Made by a program: the position numbers and the translations under genes. Under the pieces are notes generated by a model that searched no databases, was not told where the DNA came from, and saw only the letters and a list, made by a program, of their open reading frames with translations. From Rhipidocladum racemiflorum (Eukaryota; Streptophyta; Magnoliopsida; Poales; Poaceae), in assembly GCA_036346355.1 (NCBI GenBank), contig CM070576.1, forward strand, positions 17,777,558 through 17,841,557: a stretch of 64,000 nucleotides of DNA, read 5' to 3'. Numbering within the stretch: the first letter of the stretch is position 1; every line of letters begins with the position of its first letter. Shown here piece after piece: positions 32,539 through 43,305 of the stretch.

Positions 32539-33300
32539 ATGCCAAGGGGTAGAGGCCGTGGACGCCGTGGCCGTGGAGGCCAGGGGCGAGGCTCCCAGAG
32601 AGTTGCGGAGTCTGTCTGTATAAATGATTGGATTGTTCCTGTTGTGGTGATAAAAGTGGGGTTGTGGTGCCGAAGGGTTTCGGTCACCTCTTTTTGGTTC
32701 ATAGTAACGGTGAGGTTTGTGGTGTGGCGGTTAGCGCCATCACCGAAGAACTATTAACCCTTGTAGGAGAAGAATGCTTATCCTTTCTGTCCTTGATCGG
32801 GTAGTTGACTGGAGTCAAATAGAAGAGTTGATGGTGGTTCCCTTCGGATGTTCTCTGCCCGCTCGGCGGTCGGTTTAGCTGTTTTTCTTGGCTTTAGTTG
32901 AGCTGAACCAAAAGAAAAGTGTTTTGTATTGGAATTTCGTGGATCGTTTCCGAGTGCGGTGGTGAGCACCGTGCTCGAGTGTGGTTGGACCGGAGTTGCA
33001 ACCACCGTGGCAAGCCTGGCCATACGGACGAGTCTGCCGGATGAATCCCGATAGCATCATCAAGTGGGAGGCGGTGTCTTCTCCTCCCACTCTGCCGGCG
33101 TCTTCCAGAGGATCGGTGCACATGATGGCTGCTCCTGTTTCTCATCCACCCTTTGCGTGGGCGCCACCGGCGTCTTGGTGCCTGGCCGTCTGCTCCTCCT
33201 CGATTGCCTCCTCCGCCCCAGCCTTGATGGGGCATCACCGAGTCGGGGCTCCTTCGTCCGGCGCCACCAGAGTGTATGCTTTGCCGACCGCGAGTCGGTA
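32539..33300 (+). pseudogene. A4 gag remnant (N-terminus and zinc knuckle only)
   Basis: Begins MPRGRGRGRRGRGGQGRG, as in Tekay gag proteins. After about 25 codons the sequence becomes the non-coding leader segment of the non-autonomous elements (about 32620-32960). It then resumes as gag near a CCHC zinc knuckle, best seen in the second copy (HCGKPGHTGRVCRMNP, about 39860-39905). The capsid region is therefore absent in both internal copies. An intact equivalent is seen in element C (51745-52563). This copy also has several one-base gaps. Confidence 0.72.
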
Positions 33301-33860
33301 GGGCATCCAGAGGTGGTTTCAGGTACTCTGCTCGTGGATTCCGTTGATGCCTTTGTTCTCTTTGATTCCGGAGCATCCTACTCTTTTGTGTCGTCGGAGT
33401 TTGCTAGTAGAGCTAAGTTGGGAGTTCGCGGATTTACGAGTCCGTGTTAGTCGGTTCTCCTGGGGGTTGATTGCTAGTTCTTGGGTTTGCCCTGGTTGCA
33501 CCATTGCCATTGATGATGACGTTTTCTTTGCCAATCTCATGGTGATCAGTTGGCTCCTTTTGATGTCATTTTGGGCATGGGTGGCTGCATCGATGCCGTG
33601 CTAAGATCTGTTATTTCTGGAAGACAGTTAACTAGCAGGCCCCGTCCGGGTAAGAGTTGACCTTTCAGGGTGGTATACCCTCAAGTTCCGTCTTTTCTTT
33701 GACTAGTTTGTTTTCTGGTCGGAGTTTGATGCTGTTGGGTTTCCTCATGACTTTGTCTGAGAAACCATCTTCCTCGATTTCCATTGAGGAGATTTACGTA
33801 GTGAAGGAGTTCGTTGATGTGTTCCTGACGAGTTGCCTGGTCTACCTCCTGTGAGGAATG
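33301..33860 (+). pseudogene. A4 protease
   Basis: Reads VVSGTLLVDSVDAFVLFDSGASYSFVSSEFA-like sequence in one frame (33313-33400), with the Asp-Ser-Gly catalytic triplet. Later parts are split by frame changes; [15 protein letters not shown] near 33780 leads towards RT. A second copy of the protease start is at 40190-40301. Confidence 0.82.
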
Positions 33861-34660
33861 TGGAGTTTCGTATTGATCTTGTTCCTGGCACTCGACCTAT
33901 TTCTATCTCTCCATACCGCTTGGCTCGTCCTTTTCAAGACGAGTTGAAGAAGCTTGATTGGAGGATCTGATGGCCAAGGGCTTCATTCGGCGTAGCGTTC
34001 GCCATGGGAGCACCGTCCTCTTCGTCTCGAAGAAGGATGGAAGTTGGCGTATGTGCATTGATTATCGTGCTCTTAATCAAGTAACAGTCAAAAACAAGTA
34101 TCCTTTGGCTCGCATCGAGGATCTGTTTGACCAATCAAGGGAGCAAAGGTGTTCTCAAGATTGATCTTGATCGGGGTACAATCGAGATCCGTGTGAGGGA
34201 GCGAGGACATTGAGAAGATCGCTTTCTCCACTAGGTATGGGCATTATGAATTTAAAGTTATGTCTTTTGGACTAACTAATGCCCCGCTGTCTTTATGGAG
34301 GCGATGAACAGTATGCTACACAAGTACCTTGATGAGTTTGTGGTAGTGTTCATCGATGACATTCGATTTACTCTAAATCGAAGAGGAGCATGAGCGACAC
34401 TTGAGGCTTGTCTTGAGTACCTGAGGGGAATCAATTCTTTGCTAAGCTGAAAAAGTGCGAGTTCGATTTGAAGTGGGTTTTCTTGGCCACATCATCAATC
34501 CAGAGGGCATATCGGTAGATCCTAGCAAAGTCTCGGCAGTTTTGGATTGGAAGAGGCCTTCCAATGTCAAAGAGGTGCGTAGTTTCCTTGGGTTGGCTGG
34601 ATACTATCGGCGTTTTGTGCAGGATTTCTCTATCATTGCCAAGCCACTTTCACAACCGAC
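33861..34660 (+). pseudogene. A4 reverse transcriptase
   Basis: In order: [45 protein letters not shown], a broken middle ([16 protein letters not shown]), the catalytic VVFIDD at about 34343-34360, then [34 protein letters not shown]. Residues match plant chromoviruses well, but about every 30-60 bp a single base is missing or added. That pattern contrasts with few substitutions and may partly be assembly error. Confidence 0.9.
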
Positions 34661-34699
34661 TCGAGAAGGGATGAAGTTCCGGATTGCAGAGTGTGAGCA

Positions 34700-35120
34700 C
34701 AGCTTACTGCACTTTGAAGGAGAAGTTAGTGACTGCTCTCGTTCTTACCCTTCGAACCGGGAAGCGCTTCACTGTTTATTACGATGCTTCTCGGTTGGGA
34801 CTTGGTTGTGTGCTCATGCAAAATGGCAAGGTGATTGCTTATGCTTCGAGGCAGCTGAAAAAGCATGAGCGAGAACTATCCCACCCATGATCTTGAGCTA
34901 GCCGTGGTGTTTGCATTGAAGATATGGAGGCATTATTTGTGCAGCGAATCTTGTGATATTTTTATCGATCACAAGAGCCTCAAGTACATCTTTACTCAGA
35001 AAGATTTGAACTTGAGGCAGAGGAGGTGGCTAGAATTGATAAAGGATTATGACCTCACTATCCATATCATCCGGGAAGGCAAATGTGGTGGCCGACGCTC
35101 TCGCAAGACAATGCCCCTGT
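34700..35120 (+). pseudogene. A4 RNase H
   Basis: [20 protein letters not shown] with the first Asp, [13 protein letters not shown], a one-base break, then [35 protein letters not shown] and [15 protein letters not shown]. Standard RT-associated RNase H. It removes the RNA strand during reverse transcription. Confidence 0.9.
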
Positions 35121-35189
35121 TGTTGATTGTCTTGTTGCTGATTTTGAGCGTTTGGGAGTCTCCTCGCTTATGCGGGGACCGTGCAAGCT

Positions 35190-36480
35190 GAAACTCAATT
35201 GATTCTTGAGTCGATTCCCGGCGTGCAGCGGAGGCACAAAGAAGATGATCGTTTGCTCCAGCAGGTGAGGAAGCGCTGGAGGATGGCAAGTCGGGAGACT
35301 TTACCGTTGATGATGCGGGAGTTTTGAGGTTTCAGGGCCGTGTGCGTGCCCCAGAAATCTCAAGTGAAAGAAGACATTACGAGAGAAGCTCATCGCACCA
35401 GCACACGGTCCATCTGGAGAGACCAAGATGTACAGGGGACTTGAAGAAGAATTTACGGTGGAAAAGGATGAGAGTGGATATTGCCAAGTATGTGGCGTCT
35501 TGTGGGATTTGCCAGGAAGATCAAAGCTGAGCATAAGCGTCCGGCTTTGTTGCAGCCTTTGGAGATTCTGTGTGGCCATGGGATGACATCTCTATGGATT
35601 TTGTGGTCGGCTTACCTCGTACTCCTCAAGGGAAGGATGCTTTGTTTGGGTTGTGGTGGACCGTCTCGGCAAGTCTGCGCATTTCATTCCCATCCATACG
35701 ACCAATTCAAATGAGCGAGTTGGCTCCCATCTATGTGCGGGAGATTGTGAGATTGCATGGTGTACCCAAGACCATTATCTCTCGATCGGGATGCGAAGTT
35801 CGTCTCCAAGTTAGGAGAGTTTGCAGAGTGCTTTGGGTGCAGCGGCTTAGCCTTAGTACCGCTTTTCACCCTCAGACAGGATGGGCGGTCGAGCGTACCA
35901 TCCAAACTTTGGAGGACATGCAGGGGCCTGTGTGATGGCTTGGAAGGGTAGCTGGGAAGACCATTTGCCCCTTGCAGAGTTTGCTTACAATAACAGCTAT
36001 CATTCCAAAGATCCTGGTCTGCTCCTTATGAGGTCTTGTATGGCGGAAGTGCAGATCGCCACTTTGTTGGGATCTTTGTGGCGAGAGCTATTCTTGGACC
36101 GGATTGGGTGCAGCAGACTGTTGATCGTGTGTCGGAGGTTCGGCAGAACCTTATCGCAACAGAAAGCGCATGTAAAAGCTATGCTGATGTGAGGCGGCGA
36201 GACTTGGAGTTTGAGGTGGGTGATAACGTACTCTTGCGAGTATCTCCCACCAAGGGTGTGGTGCATTTTGGCACGAAAGGAAAGCTCAGTCCAAGGTATG
36301 TTGGGCCTTTTCCTATCCTCGCCCGACTTGGCAGGTTGGCCTATCGCCTAGAGCTACCGGAATCCATGCAAGGTGTGCATAATGTGTTCCATGTCTCGAT
36401 GTTGAGGAAATACTTGCATGATCCGGAGATGGTGGTTCCGTTGGAACCATTAGTGCTTCAGCAGGACCTCACCTTCGAGT
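35190..36480 (+). pseudogene. A4 integrase
   Basis: Zinc-binding part (KKNLRWKRMRVDIAKYVASC, then GICQ), core with SMDFVVGLPRTPQGKDALF (first Asp), a Ser-Arg-Ser/Gly-Asp region near 35780 (second Asp) and a TAFHPQTG..VERTIQTLEDM block (Glu) near 35860-35925. Then LAEFAYNNSYHS, FEVGDNVLLRVSPTKG, GKLSPRYVGPFPI and VHNVFHVSMLRKYLHDPE. At least six frame changes. Confidence 0.88.
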
Positions 36481-36499
36481 CCCGTCCTGTGGAAATTCT

Positions 36500-36645
36500 G
36501 GGAACTTCAGAGTGAGTGATGAAGAACAGGACGCTTAAGTTTGTCAAGGTCCTGTGGTCACATCAGACCGAGAGGGAAGCGACTTGGGAGCTGGAATCTC
36601 GCATACGCGAGAAGTATCCCGAGCTTTTCGCCTCAGGTATGTGAT
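36500..36645 (+). pseudogene. A4 chromodomain
   Basis: After a frame break at about 36512, the frame reads MKNRTLKFVKVLWSH and REATWELESRIREKYPELF, then ends in TGA. Chromodomains at the integrase C-terminus define chromoviruses and direct insertion to particular chromatin. This short form fits the Tekay/Del group. Confidence 0.85.
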
Positions 36646-36731
36646 GTGAAAACCTAGCTATCTTTGGTTTTGCTGGGTTTCGTGTTGGTGCGTTTAGATT
36701 CGAGGTCGAATCCTGTTGAAGGGGGGAAGAA

Positions 36732-39052
36732 TGTGACACCTCGGAGTGTCGTAATCTTATACAATGTGAATGTTGAGGACAAAAACTCTACGGAATGTGG
36801 AATTTAGGTTAAAACCCTTCGGTAGAGGTTTACTCGCGTTTTTGGGCCGGTTGAAGTGTTATGTCGCCACGGAGTGTCGTATCCTTAATTATTGAGCATG
36901 ATGAGGCTATAAACAGTATGAGATGTGGAAATAAGGTTAAGATCATAAGGATCGGGGGTTAATAACGTTTCCGGGCCGTTTTCGGGGTTTTGGGCCTTCC
37001 CGGGGGAGTTTTGGGCCTTGGTGGGCTTTGGTGGGATGGATTAGGACTCCGTAACGGACTAGGATTGGGTTGAGGGCTGTTCAAAGGGCTCCCCTGCCCC
37101 TTGCGCCCCACCTCAGCCCCTTGCGCCCCACCTCCCCTCTTGCGCCTCTCCTCCTCCCCTCCCTAAGCCCTAGCCCCCATAACCGTGCGCATCCCCCTCC
37201 CTTTCCTCCACCTCCACACCACCTTCCCTCCACCCCTTGCTGCCCTAGGGTGGTCTCCCCACCCCTGCACCTCGCGGAGTCATCCCGTGGAGCGAGGAGC
37301 GAGGAGCAAGGAGCGAGGAGCGAGGAACGTGGAGCGAGGAGCGATTCGCGAGGAGATTCGCGGAGATTGATTGGAGTTTTGCGCCGGGCAAAGGTATGAT
37401 CTTGGGGATCCTTGGGGATGATCTAGGTACTGTTATTAGGGTGTTTATCAAGTTTTTAGATCAATTGGAGGCGCTGGTTTGAAGTAATTTGGGTTAGATC
37501 TAAACTTGTCCACGTTTCTGTTTTCGGGCAGATTGAGCAGTCGAACTAGGGTTCGAGTTTCCGTCGATTTAGAATCCGAATCAGACCGTACGGACTTCTA
37601 GGAAGTTGTAGATAATTTAATTATATTTCCGTGGACGTAAAGCACGTTAATTTCCGATCAGCCGTTTGAAAGTTATGGCTGTTTTACCGAGCGCCTAAAA
37701 ATCTGTGACGTAACTGGAACAGATTGTGGTAATCTGTAGATTAAACAATTTTAGAGTCCGAATCAGTCTTTCCTATAACTAGAAAAAGTTGGGAAATTTC
37801 TAAGCTTCGCGACGGTGTACTCGTTTATTCGATTTGGAGTCCCAGAACTCAAGTTATGCCTTTTGCAAGGCTGCTGTTCCGCGGGACAGAACCTCTGTTA
37901 TTAGGTTTTGCGAGTAGTTGGCAATGTCGGGTTAGATGGGGCGTGTGTACTGTTTTGAGGTTATGATTGTGAGTGTGTGATGCCTATGTGCAGGTGGTGT
38001 GACCCGGGAGTTCCCTCTTCTTCCCGTAATCCGTTGCGTGTTTGAGGCAAGTGTGTTGTGATGGATAGCAAGTTGTAGGTTGCATGTTGAAATTAGATGG
38101 AATTGCCTACATGATATATGTCCACTTGCCATGTTTTAATGATTGATATGATATGATGAGCATGTTTAACATATTATGATGCCATGTGTTAATATGTGAA
38201 TTGAATATGATATTTGGCATGGTTGCATGCATGTCATGAGATAGGGCGAGGCGGTGAGAAAGTCTTAACTAGTCCGGCAAGGTCGGTGAAAGTTATGACT
38301 AATCCGAACGCCATTGAGTAAGTCCTATGTCGTGATTCCATCCACGTGGTGTTTGGAAGCGAGTAGGCACCCTCCATCTTCGGGATGGAAGGGAGGAAAG
38401 AGTGCACACCGACGGGTGTGTACTTCCCATACCGGTATGAGGTTCCAGAGGGTCGGGAGCAATGCATTACATCGCATACAAATTGATGATGATATTGATA
38501 AGTATTCATGAATGAGATGTTATACATGATGAAAGATGTTATTGACTTGTTGTTATGCTTGTTGTCCATTGCAGTATGCTTGCTGAGTTTTCGAACTCAC
38601 CCTTGTGTTTTCTTGTTGTTTTAGGTACCATGAGAACGGCATGCGGGAAAGGGGAATAGTCACACGCTCACACGTTGCTTCACCTTAATGTTTCCCCAAG
38701 TCAATTCATTTAGTTTGATAATAAATTGCGTGTGATGGTTTTTAAAATTAAGTCTTATCTTGGTTAATGAGAGTTCTATTGTTTGTTTGACACTTGGAAC
38801 CTTAAGAGCTTAATGTTAGTCTTTTTTTGTCGTTAAGACTCTATTTATTGCTGTTTTAGATGTTTCTCTTATTGCCATATAATGCCATATTATCGCTGCT
38901 CCTTAAATTCATGATAAAACAAAGGAGGTGCTGCCGAAATCTCGGTTTTTAGCCTATGCACCTTTGCTGGAATTTTATGTTAAATATGGTATTTAGTTGT
39001 TGTTTAGCTTATGTTTGGTAGCATTCGGGCATATTGAATGCCGGGGTGTTCT
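36732..39052 (+). repeat. Second LTR of A4
   Basis: 2321 bp, nearly identical to 29867-32200, preceded by polypurine tract GAAGGGGGGAAGAA. Differences are mostly one- to three-base gaps (for example near 37380, 37880, 38000 and 38030). The stem-loop TGAGTT-ttcg-AACTCA is at 38584-38599. A second primer site follows, not flanking DNA. Confidence 0.9.
38584..38599 (+). other. Conserved LTR stem-loop (A4 copy)
   Basis: TGAGTT-ttcg-AACTCA, a 6-bp stem, within CTTGC...CCCTTG, upstream of the acceptor TTGTTGTTTTAG. A3 has TGAGTT-cga-AACTCA at the same place. Confidence 0.7.
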
Positions 39053-40301
39053 GATTGGTATCGAGGCGAGCTGTAGGTCCTTGGAATGTGAATTTTCAGT
39101 GTCATGCTATAGGGTACAACTAAAATGTGATGTGGAATAACTTAGAAACATGGCTTAGGTCTTAACTAAAACTTTGTTATAGGATAGCAACATTAAAACT
39201 TGTAAAAGTGGTATAACTAATCTAAAATTTGACACACTTGGTTGCACAGTAGGATGGGGTTTTGATTCATCATTGCATTGCGCTTAATTATTTAATGAAG
39301 GATATGCTTATGATGATGTTTGATCTATGATCTTGATTGTGTGATTTTGTGTTTATGTTTTGTGTTTGGATGGTTGTCTGTCTAAGCAGCCATGCCAAGG
39401 GGTAGAGGCCGTGGACGCCATGGCCGTGGAGGCCAGTGGGCGAGGCTCCCGAGAGAGTTGCGAGTCTGTCTGTATAAATGATTGGATTGTTCTGTTGTGG
39501 TGATAAAGTGGGGTTGTGGTGCCGAAGGGTTTCGGTCACCTCTTTTTAGGTTCATAGTAACGGTGAGGTTTGTGGTGTGGCCGGTTAGCGCCATCACCGA
39601 AGAACTATTAACCCCTGTAGGAGAAGAATGCTTATCCTTTCTGTCCTTGATCGGGTAGTTGACTGGAGTCAAATAGAAGAGTTGATGGTGGTTCCCTTCG
39701 GATGTTCTCTGCCGTTCTGACGGTCGGTTTCGCTGTTTTTCTTGGCTTTAGTTGAGCTGAACCAAAAGAAAAGTGTTTTGTATTGGAATTTCGTGGATCG
39801 TTCTGAGTGCGGTGGTGAGCACCGTGCTTCAGAGTGTGGTTGGACCGGGAGTCGCAACCACTGTGGCAAGCCTGGCCATACGGGACGAGTCTGCCGGATG
39901 AATCCCGGTAGCATCATCAAGTGGGAGACGGTGTCTTCTCCTCCCACTCCAGGCCGGCGTCTTCCAGGAGGATCGGTGCACATGATGGCTGCTCTGTTTC
40001 TCATCCACCCTTTGCGTGGCGCCACCGGGCGTCGGTGCCCGCACTGCCTGCTCCTCCTCAGTTGCCTCCTCCGCCCCCAGCCTTGATGGGGCATCAGCCT
40101 GGAGTCGGGGCTCCTTCTGTCCCGGCGCCACCAGGAGTGTACGCTTTGCCGACCGCCGAGTCAGCCGGGCATCCAGAGGTGGTTTCAGGTACTCTGCTCG
40201 TGGATTCCGTTGATGCCTTTGTTCTCTTTGATTCCGGAGCATCCTACTCTTTTGTGTCGTCGGAGTTTGCTAGTAGAGCTAAGTTGGGAGTTCAGCGGAT
40301 T
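39053..40301 (+). mobile_element. Second, truncated internal copy of A4
   Basis: Repeats 32201-33440: primer site, leader, gag ATG (near 39391), zinc knuckle and protease start. It has fewer base gaps than the first copy in the zinc-knuckle and proline-rich part. It ends inside the protease at about 40301, joined directly to reversed A3 sequence. Confidence 0.85.
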
Positions 40302-41034
40302 CCCCATAATGCAATCAACAGGCATCAAAACTGGAAAGGCGCCCAAAAGAAGCGCAACACTAGTCTCCTCTTCTTCGTCTTCAACCAAGGAAGACAAAAC
40401 CACACACCGCATACGGAACGATCCGCGAAAACCCAACACTTTTCATTTGATTCAAATCTACTAAAGCCAAGAAAAGCAAAGAACACCGACCGTCAGAACG
40501 GCAAAGAACATACGAAGGAAACCACCATTAACTCTTCTATTTGACTCCAGTCAACTACCCGATCAACGACAGAAAGGATAAGCACTCTTCTCCTACAGGG
40601 GTCAATAGTTCTTCGATGGTGGCGCTAACCGGCCACACCGTCAAACCTCACCCTTACTATGAAATAAGAGAGGTGGCCGAAATCCTTCGGCACCAAAACC
40701 CCACTTTTACCACCACAACAGGAATAATTCAATCATTTGTCTCATAGACATAGCAACGTACTATATCAAATATAGCATTTAGCAACAAGGCTTAAATACA
40801 ACATTTAAGCGTAAACAACGATACCCATACCCTTCCTACTGTGCATCCATGTGTGTCAAATTTTAGATTAGTTATACCACTTTTGCAAGTTTTAATGTTG
40901 CTATCCTATGACAAAATTTTAGTAAAAACCTAAGCCATGTTTCTAAGTTATTCCACATCACATTTTAGTTGTACCCTATAGCATGACACTAAAAATACAC
41001 ATTCCAAGGACCAACAGCCAGCTCTGATACCAAC
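40302..41034 (-). mobile_element. A3 5' internal region and primer site
   Basis: On the minus strand it starts after the 5' LTR with the primer site TGGTATCAGAGC (41021-41032), then the family leader and the GAAGACGAAGAAGAGGAG block (about 40362-40384), to the A4 junction. No ORF of note. Confidence 0.82.
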
Positions 41035-43300
41035 TGTAACAGCCCGGCATTTAATATGCCTGAATGCTACCAAACATAAGCTAAACAACATCCAAATATC
41101 ATATTTAACATAAAATTCCAGCAAAGGCGCATAGGCTAAAAACCGAGATTTCGGCAGCACCTCCTTTGTTTTATCATGAATTTAAGGAGCAACAACGATA
41201 TAGCATTATATGGCAATAAGGGAAACATCTAAAACAGCAATAAATAGAGTCTTAACGACAATATAAGACTAACATCAAGCACTTAATGTCTCCAAGTGTC
41301 AAAAGAACAAATAAGCTCTCAAATAGTAAAGCTAAACACTAAAGCAATGATCATCACACGCAATTTATTATCAAACTAATAGAATGACTTGTGGAATCAT
41401 TAAGGTGAAGCTACGTGTGGGCGTGTGACTATTTCCCTTCCCCGCATGCCGATCTCAAAGTACCTAAAAAAAAAACAACATAAAACACAAGCGTGAGTTC
41501 GAAACTCAGCAAGTATATTGTAATGGACAACAAGAACAATATCATGGCAATAACATCACCCATCATGTATATCATCTCATTCATGAACACTTAACAGTAT
41601 CATCATCATTATGTATGCAATGTAATGCAATGCTCATGTCTCCTTGGAAAACTCATACCGGTATGGTTGAGTACACACCCGTCGGTGTGCACCCTCTCCC
41701 CCCTTCCATCCCGAAGATGGAGGGTGCCTACTCCTCGCTTCCGTTCACCACAGTGAATGGAATCACGATGTAGGACTTACTCATTGGCTTTCCAGATTAG
41801 TCATAACTTTCTCACCGACCTTCCCGGACTAGTTATGACTTTCTCACACTTAGAGCCATGTAACATGTCATGTATGCAAATATGCCATCATCATCATAAA
41901 CTTGTATATTTAACACATGGCATCATAGCATACTCATCATATCATAGGAAAACATTAAAGCATGGCAATTGATCATATCATGAAATCCATCTTTCATCTA
42001 GTCTCAACAAGCAACATAACATTCGTTATTCATTACAACACACTTGCCTCAACCACGGGCAACGGAAAGGCGGGAAGTAGAAGGCACTCCCGGGGTCGCA
42101 CCACCTGCACATAGGTATCACACACTCACAATCATGCCCACAAAATAGTACGTAAACCCCCATCTAACCCGACATTGCCCACTACTCGCAAAACCTAAAA
42201 ACAGAGGTTCTGTCCCGACAGGACAGCAGCCTTGCAAAAAGCATAACTTGAGTTCTGGGACTCCGAATAAATTAAACGAGTACATCCTCGCGTAGCTTAG
42301 GAAATTTCCCAACTTTCTCTAGGTATATAGAAAGACTGATTCGGACTCTAAAGTCGTCTAATCTACAGATTACCGTGATCTGTTCCAATCGCGTCACAGA
42401 TTTTAACACGCTCGGTAAAACGGCCATAACTTTCAAACAGCTGATCGGATTTTAACGTGCTTTATGTCCACGGAAAGATAATTAAATTATCTACAACTTC
42501 TTTTAAGTCCGTACGGACAGATTCGGATTCTAAATTGACGAAAACTCGAACTCTATCCCGACTGCTCAATCTGCCCGAAAACAGAAACGTGGCAACATCT
42601 AGATCTAACCCAAAGAACTCCAACCCAGCACCACCAATTGATCTAAAAACTTCATAAACACCCTAAGAACAGTACCTAGATCAAACCCAAGGATCCCCAT
42701 GATCATACCTTTGCCCAACGAACGAATCTCCAATAGATCTCCTCGCGGATCGCTCCTCGCTCCAACGGATGGATCCACAAGGTGCAGAGGTGTGGAGACC
42801 ACCCTAGGGCAGCAAGGGGGTGGAGGAGAGGTGGTGGAGAGTTGGGGAGCAATGGGGCAAAGGGAGGGGGAGGCGCACGGCCAAGGGAGGAGGGAGGCGG
42901 CTAGGAAAAGGGCAAGTGGGGGGAAGGGCGCACAAGGGGCAGGGGTGAACGTCCAAGGGCTGGTGGGGAGCCCTTTTACCAGCCCCCACACCCAATCCTA
43001 GTCCGTTACGGAGACCTACTCCATCCCACCAAAGCCCACTTAAGGCCCAAATTCCCCCGGGAAGGCCCAAAACCCCGAAAACGGCCCGAAAACGCTATTA
43101 ACCTCCATACCTTATGGTTTTAACCTGCCATACCATATTTCATAAAATTTTTGACCTTAACATGCACCATTTAAAAGGTTACGACACTCCGTGGTGACAC
43201 ATCACTTCAAACGGCCCAAAAACGCGAGTAAACCTCAAGCCGAAAGGTTTTATTCTCTAATTTCACATTCTATAATGTCACACCATACCGTAGTGTCACA
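41035..43300 (-). repeat. 5' LTR of A3
   Basis: 2266 bp, closely matching 24767-27070. Only two heptanucleotide units remain at about 42750-42763, against six in the other LTR. It ends on the minus strand GGCTGTTACA next to the primer site. Stem-loop at 41494-41508. Confidence 0.9.
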
Positions 43301-43305
43301 CCCCA

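Larger units (their letters stand above)
29867..40301 (+). mobile_element. Family A autonomous-type chromovirus A4 (LTR-internal-LTR-internal)
   Basis: Plus-strand Tekay/Del-like element: LTR 29867-32200, primer site, leader, degraded gag, protease, RT, RNase H, integrase, chromodomain, polypurine tract 36718-36731, LTR 36732-39052, followed by a second primer site and a second copy of the leader to protease region (39053-40301). The second internal copy ends where A3 sequence resumes. Such a layout is expected from recombination between two copies sharing an LTR, followed by deletion. The LTR pair is nearly identical, yet both LTRs and pol carry many one-base gaps. It is the only copy with pol in family A here. 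Confidence 0.87.
24767..43300 (-). mobile_element. Family A non-autonomous element A3 (interrupted by A4)
   Basis: Minus-strand element: 5' LTR 41035-43300, primer site 41021-41032, internal region 40302-41034 and 27086-29866, polypurine tract 27071-27085, 3' LTR 24767-27070. The perfect flanking repeat CCCCA (24762-24766 and 43301-43305) proves insertion into the A2 LTR. The LTRs look nearly identical apart from repeat number in a heptanucleotide run. A4 lies inside; about 380 bp of A3 internal sequence, equivalent to about 21045-21425 of A2, is missing at that point. Confidence 0.88.
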
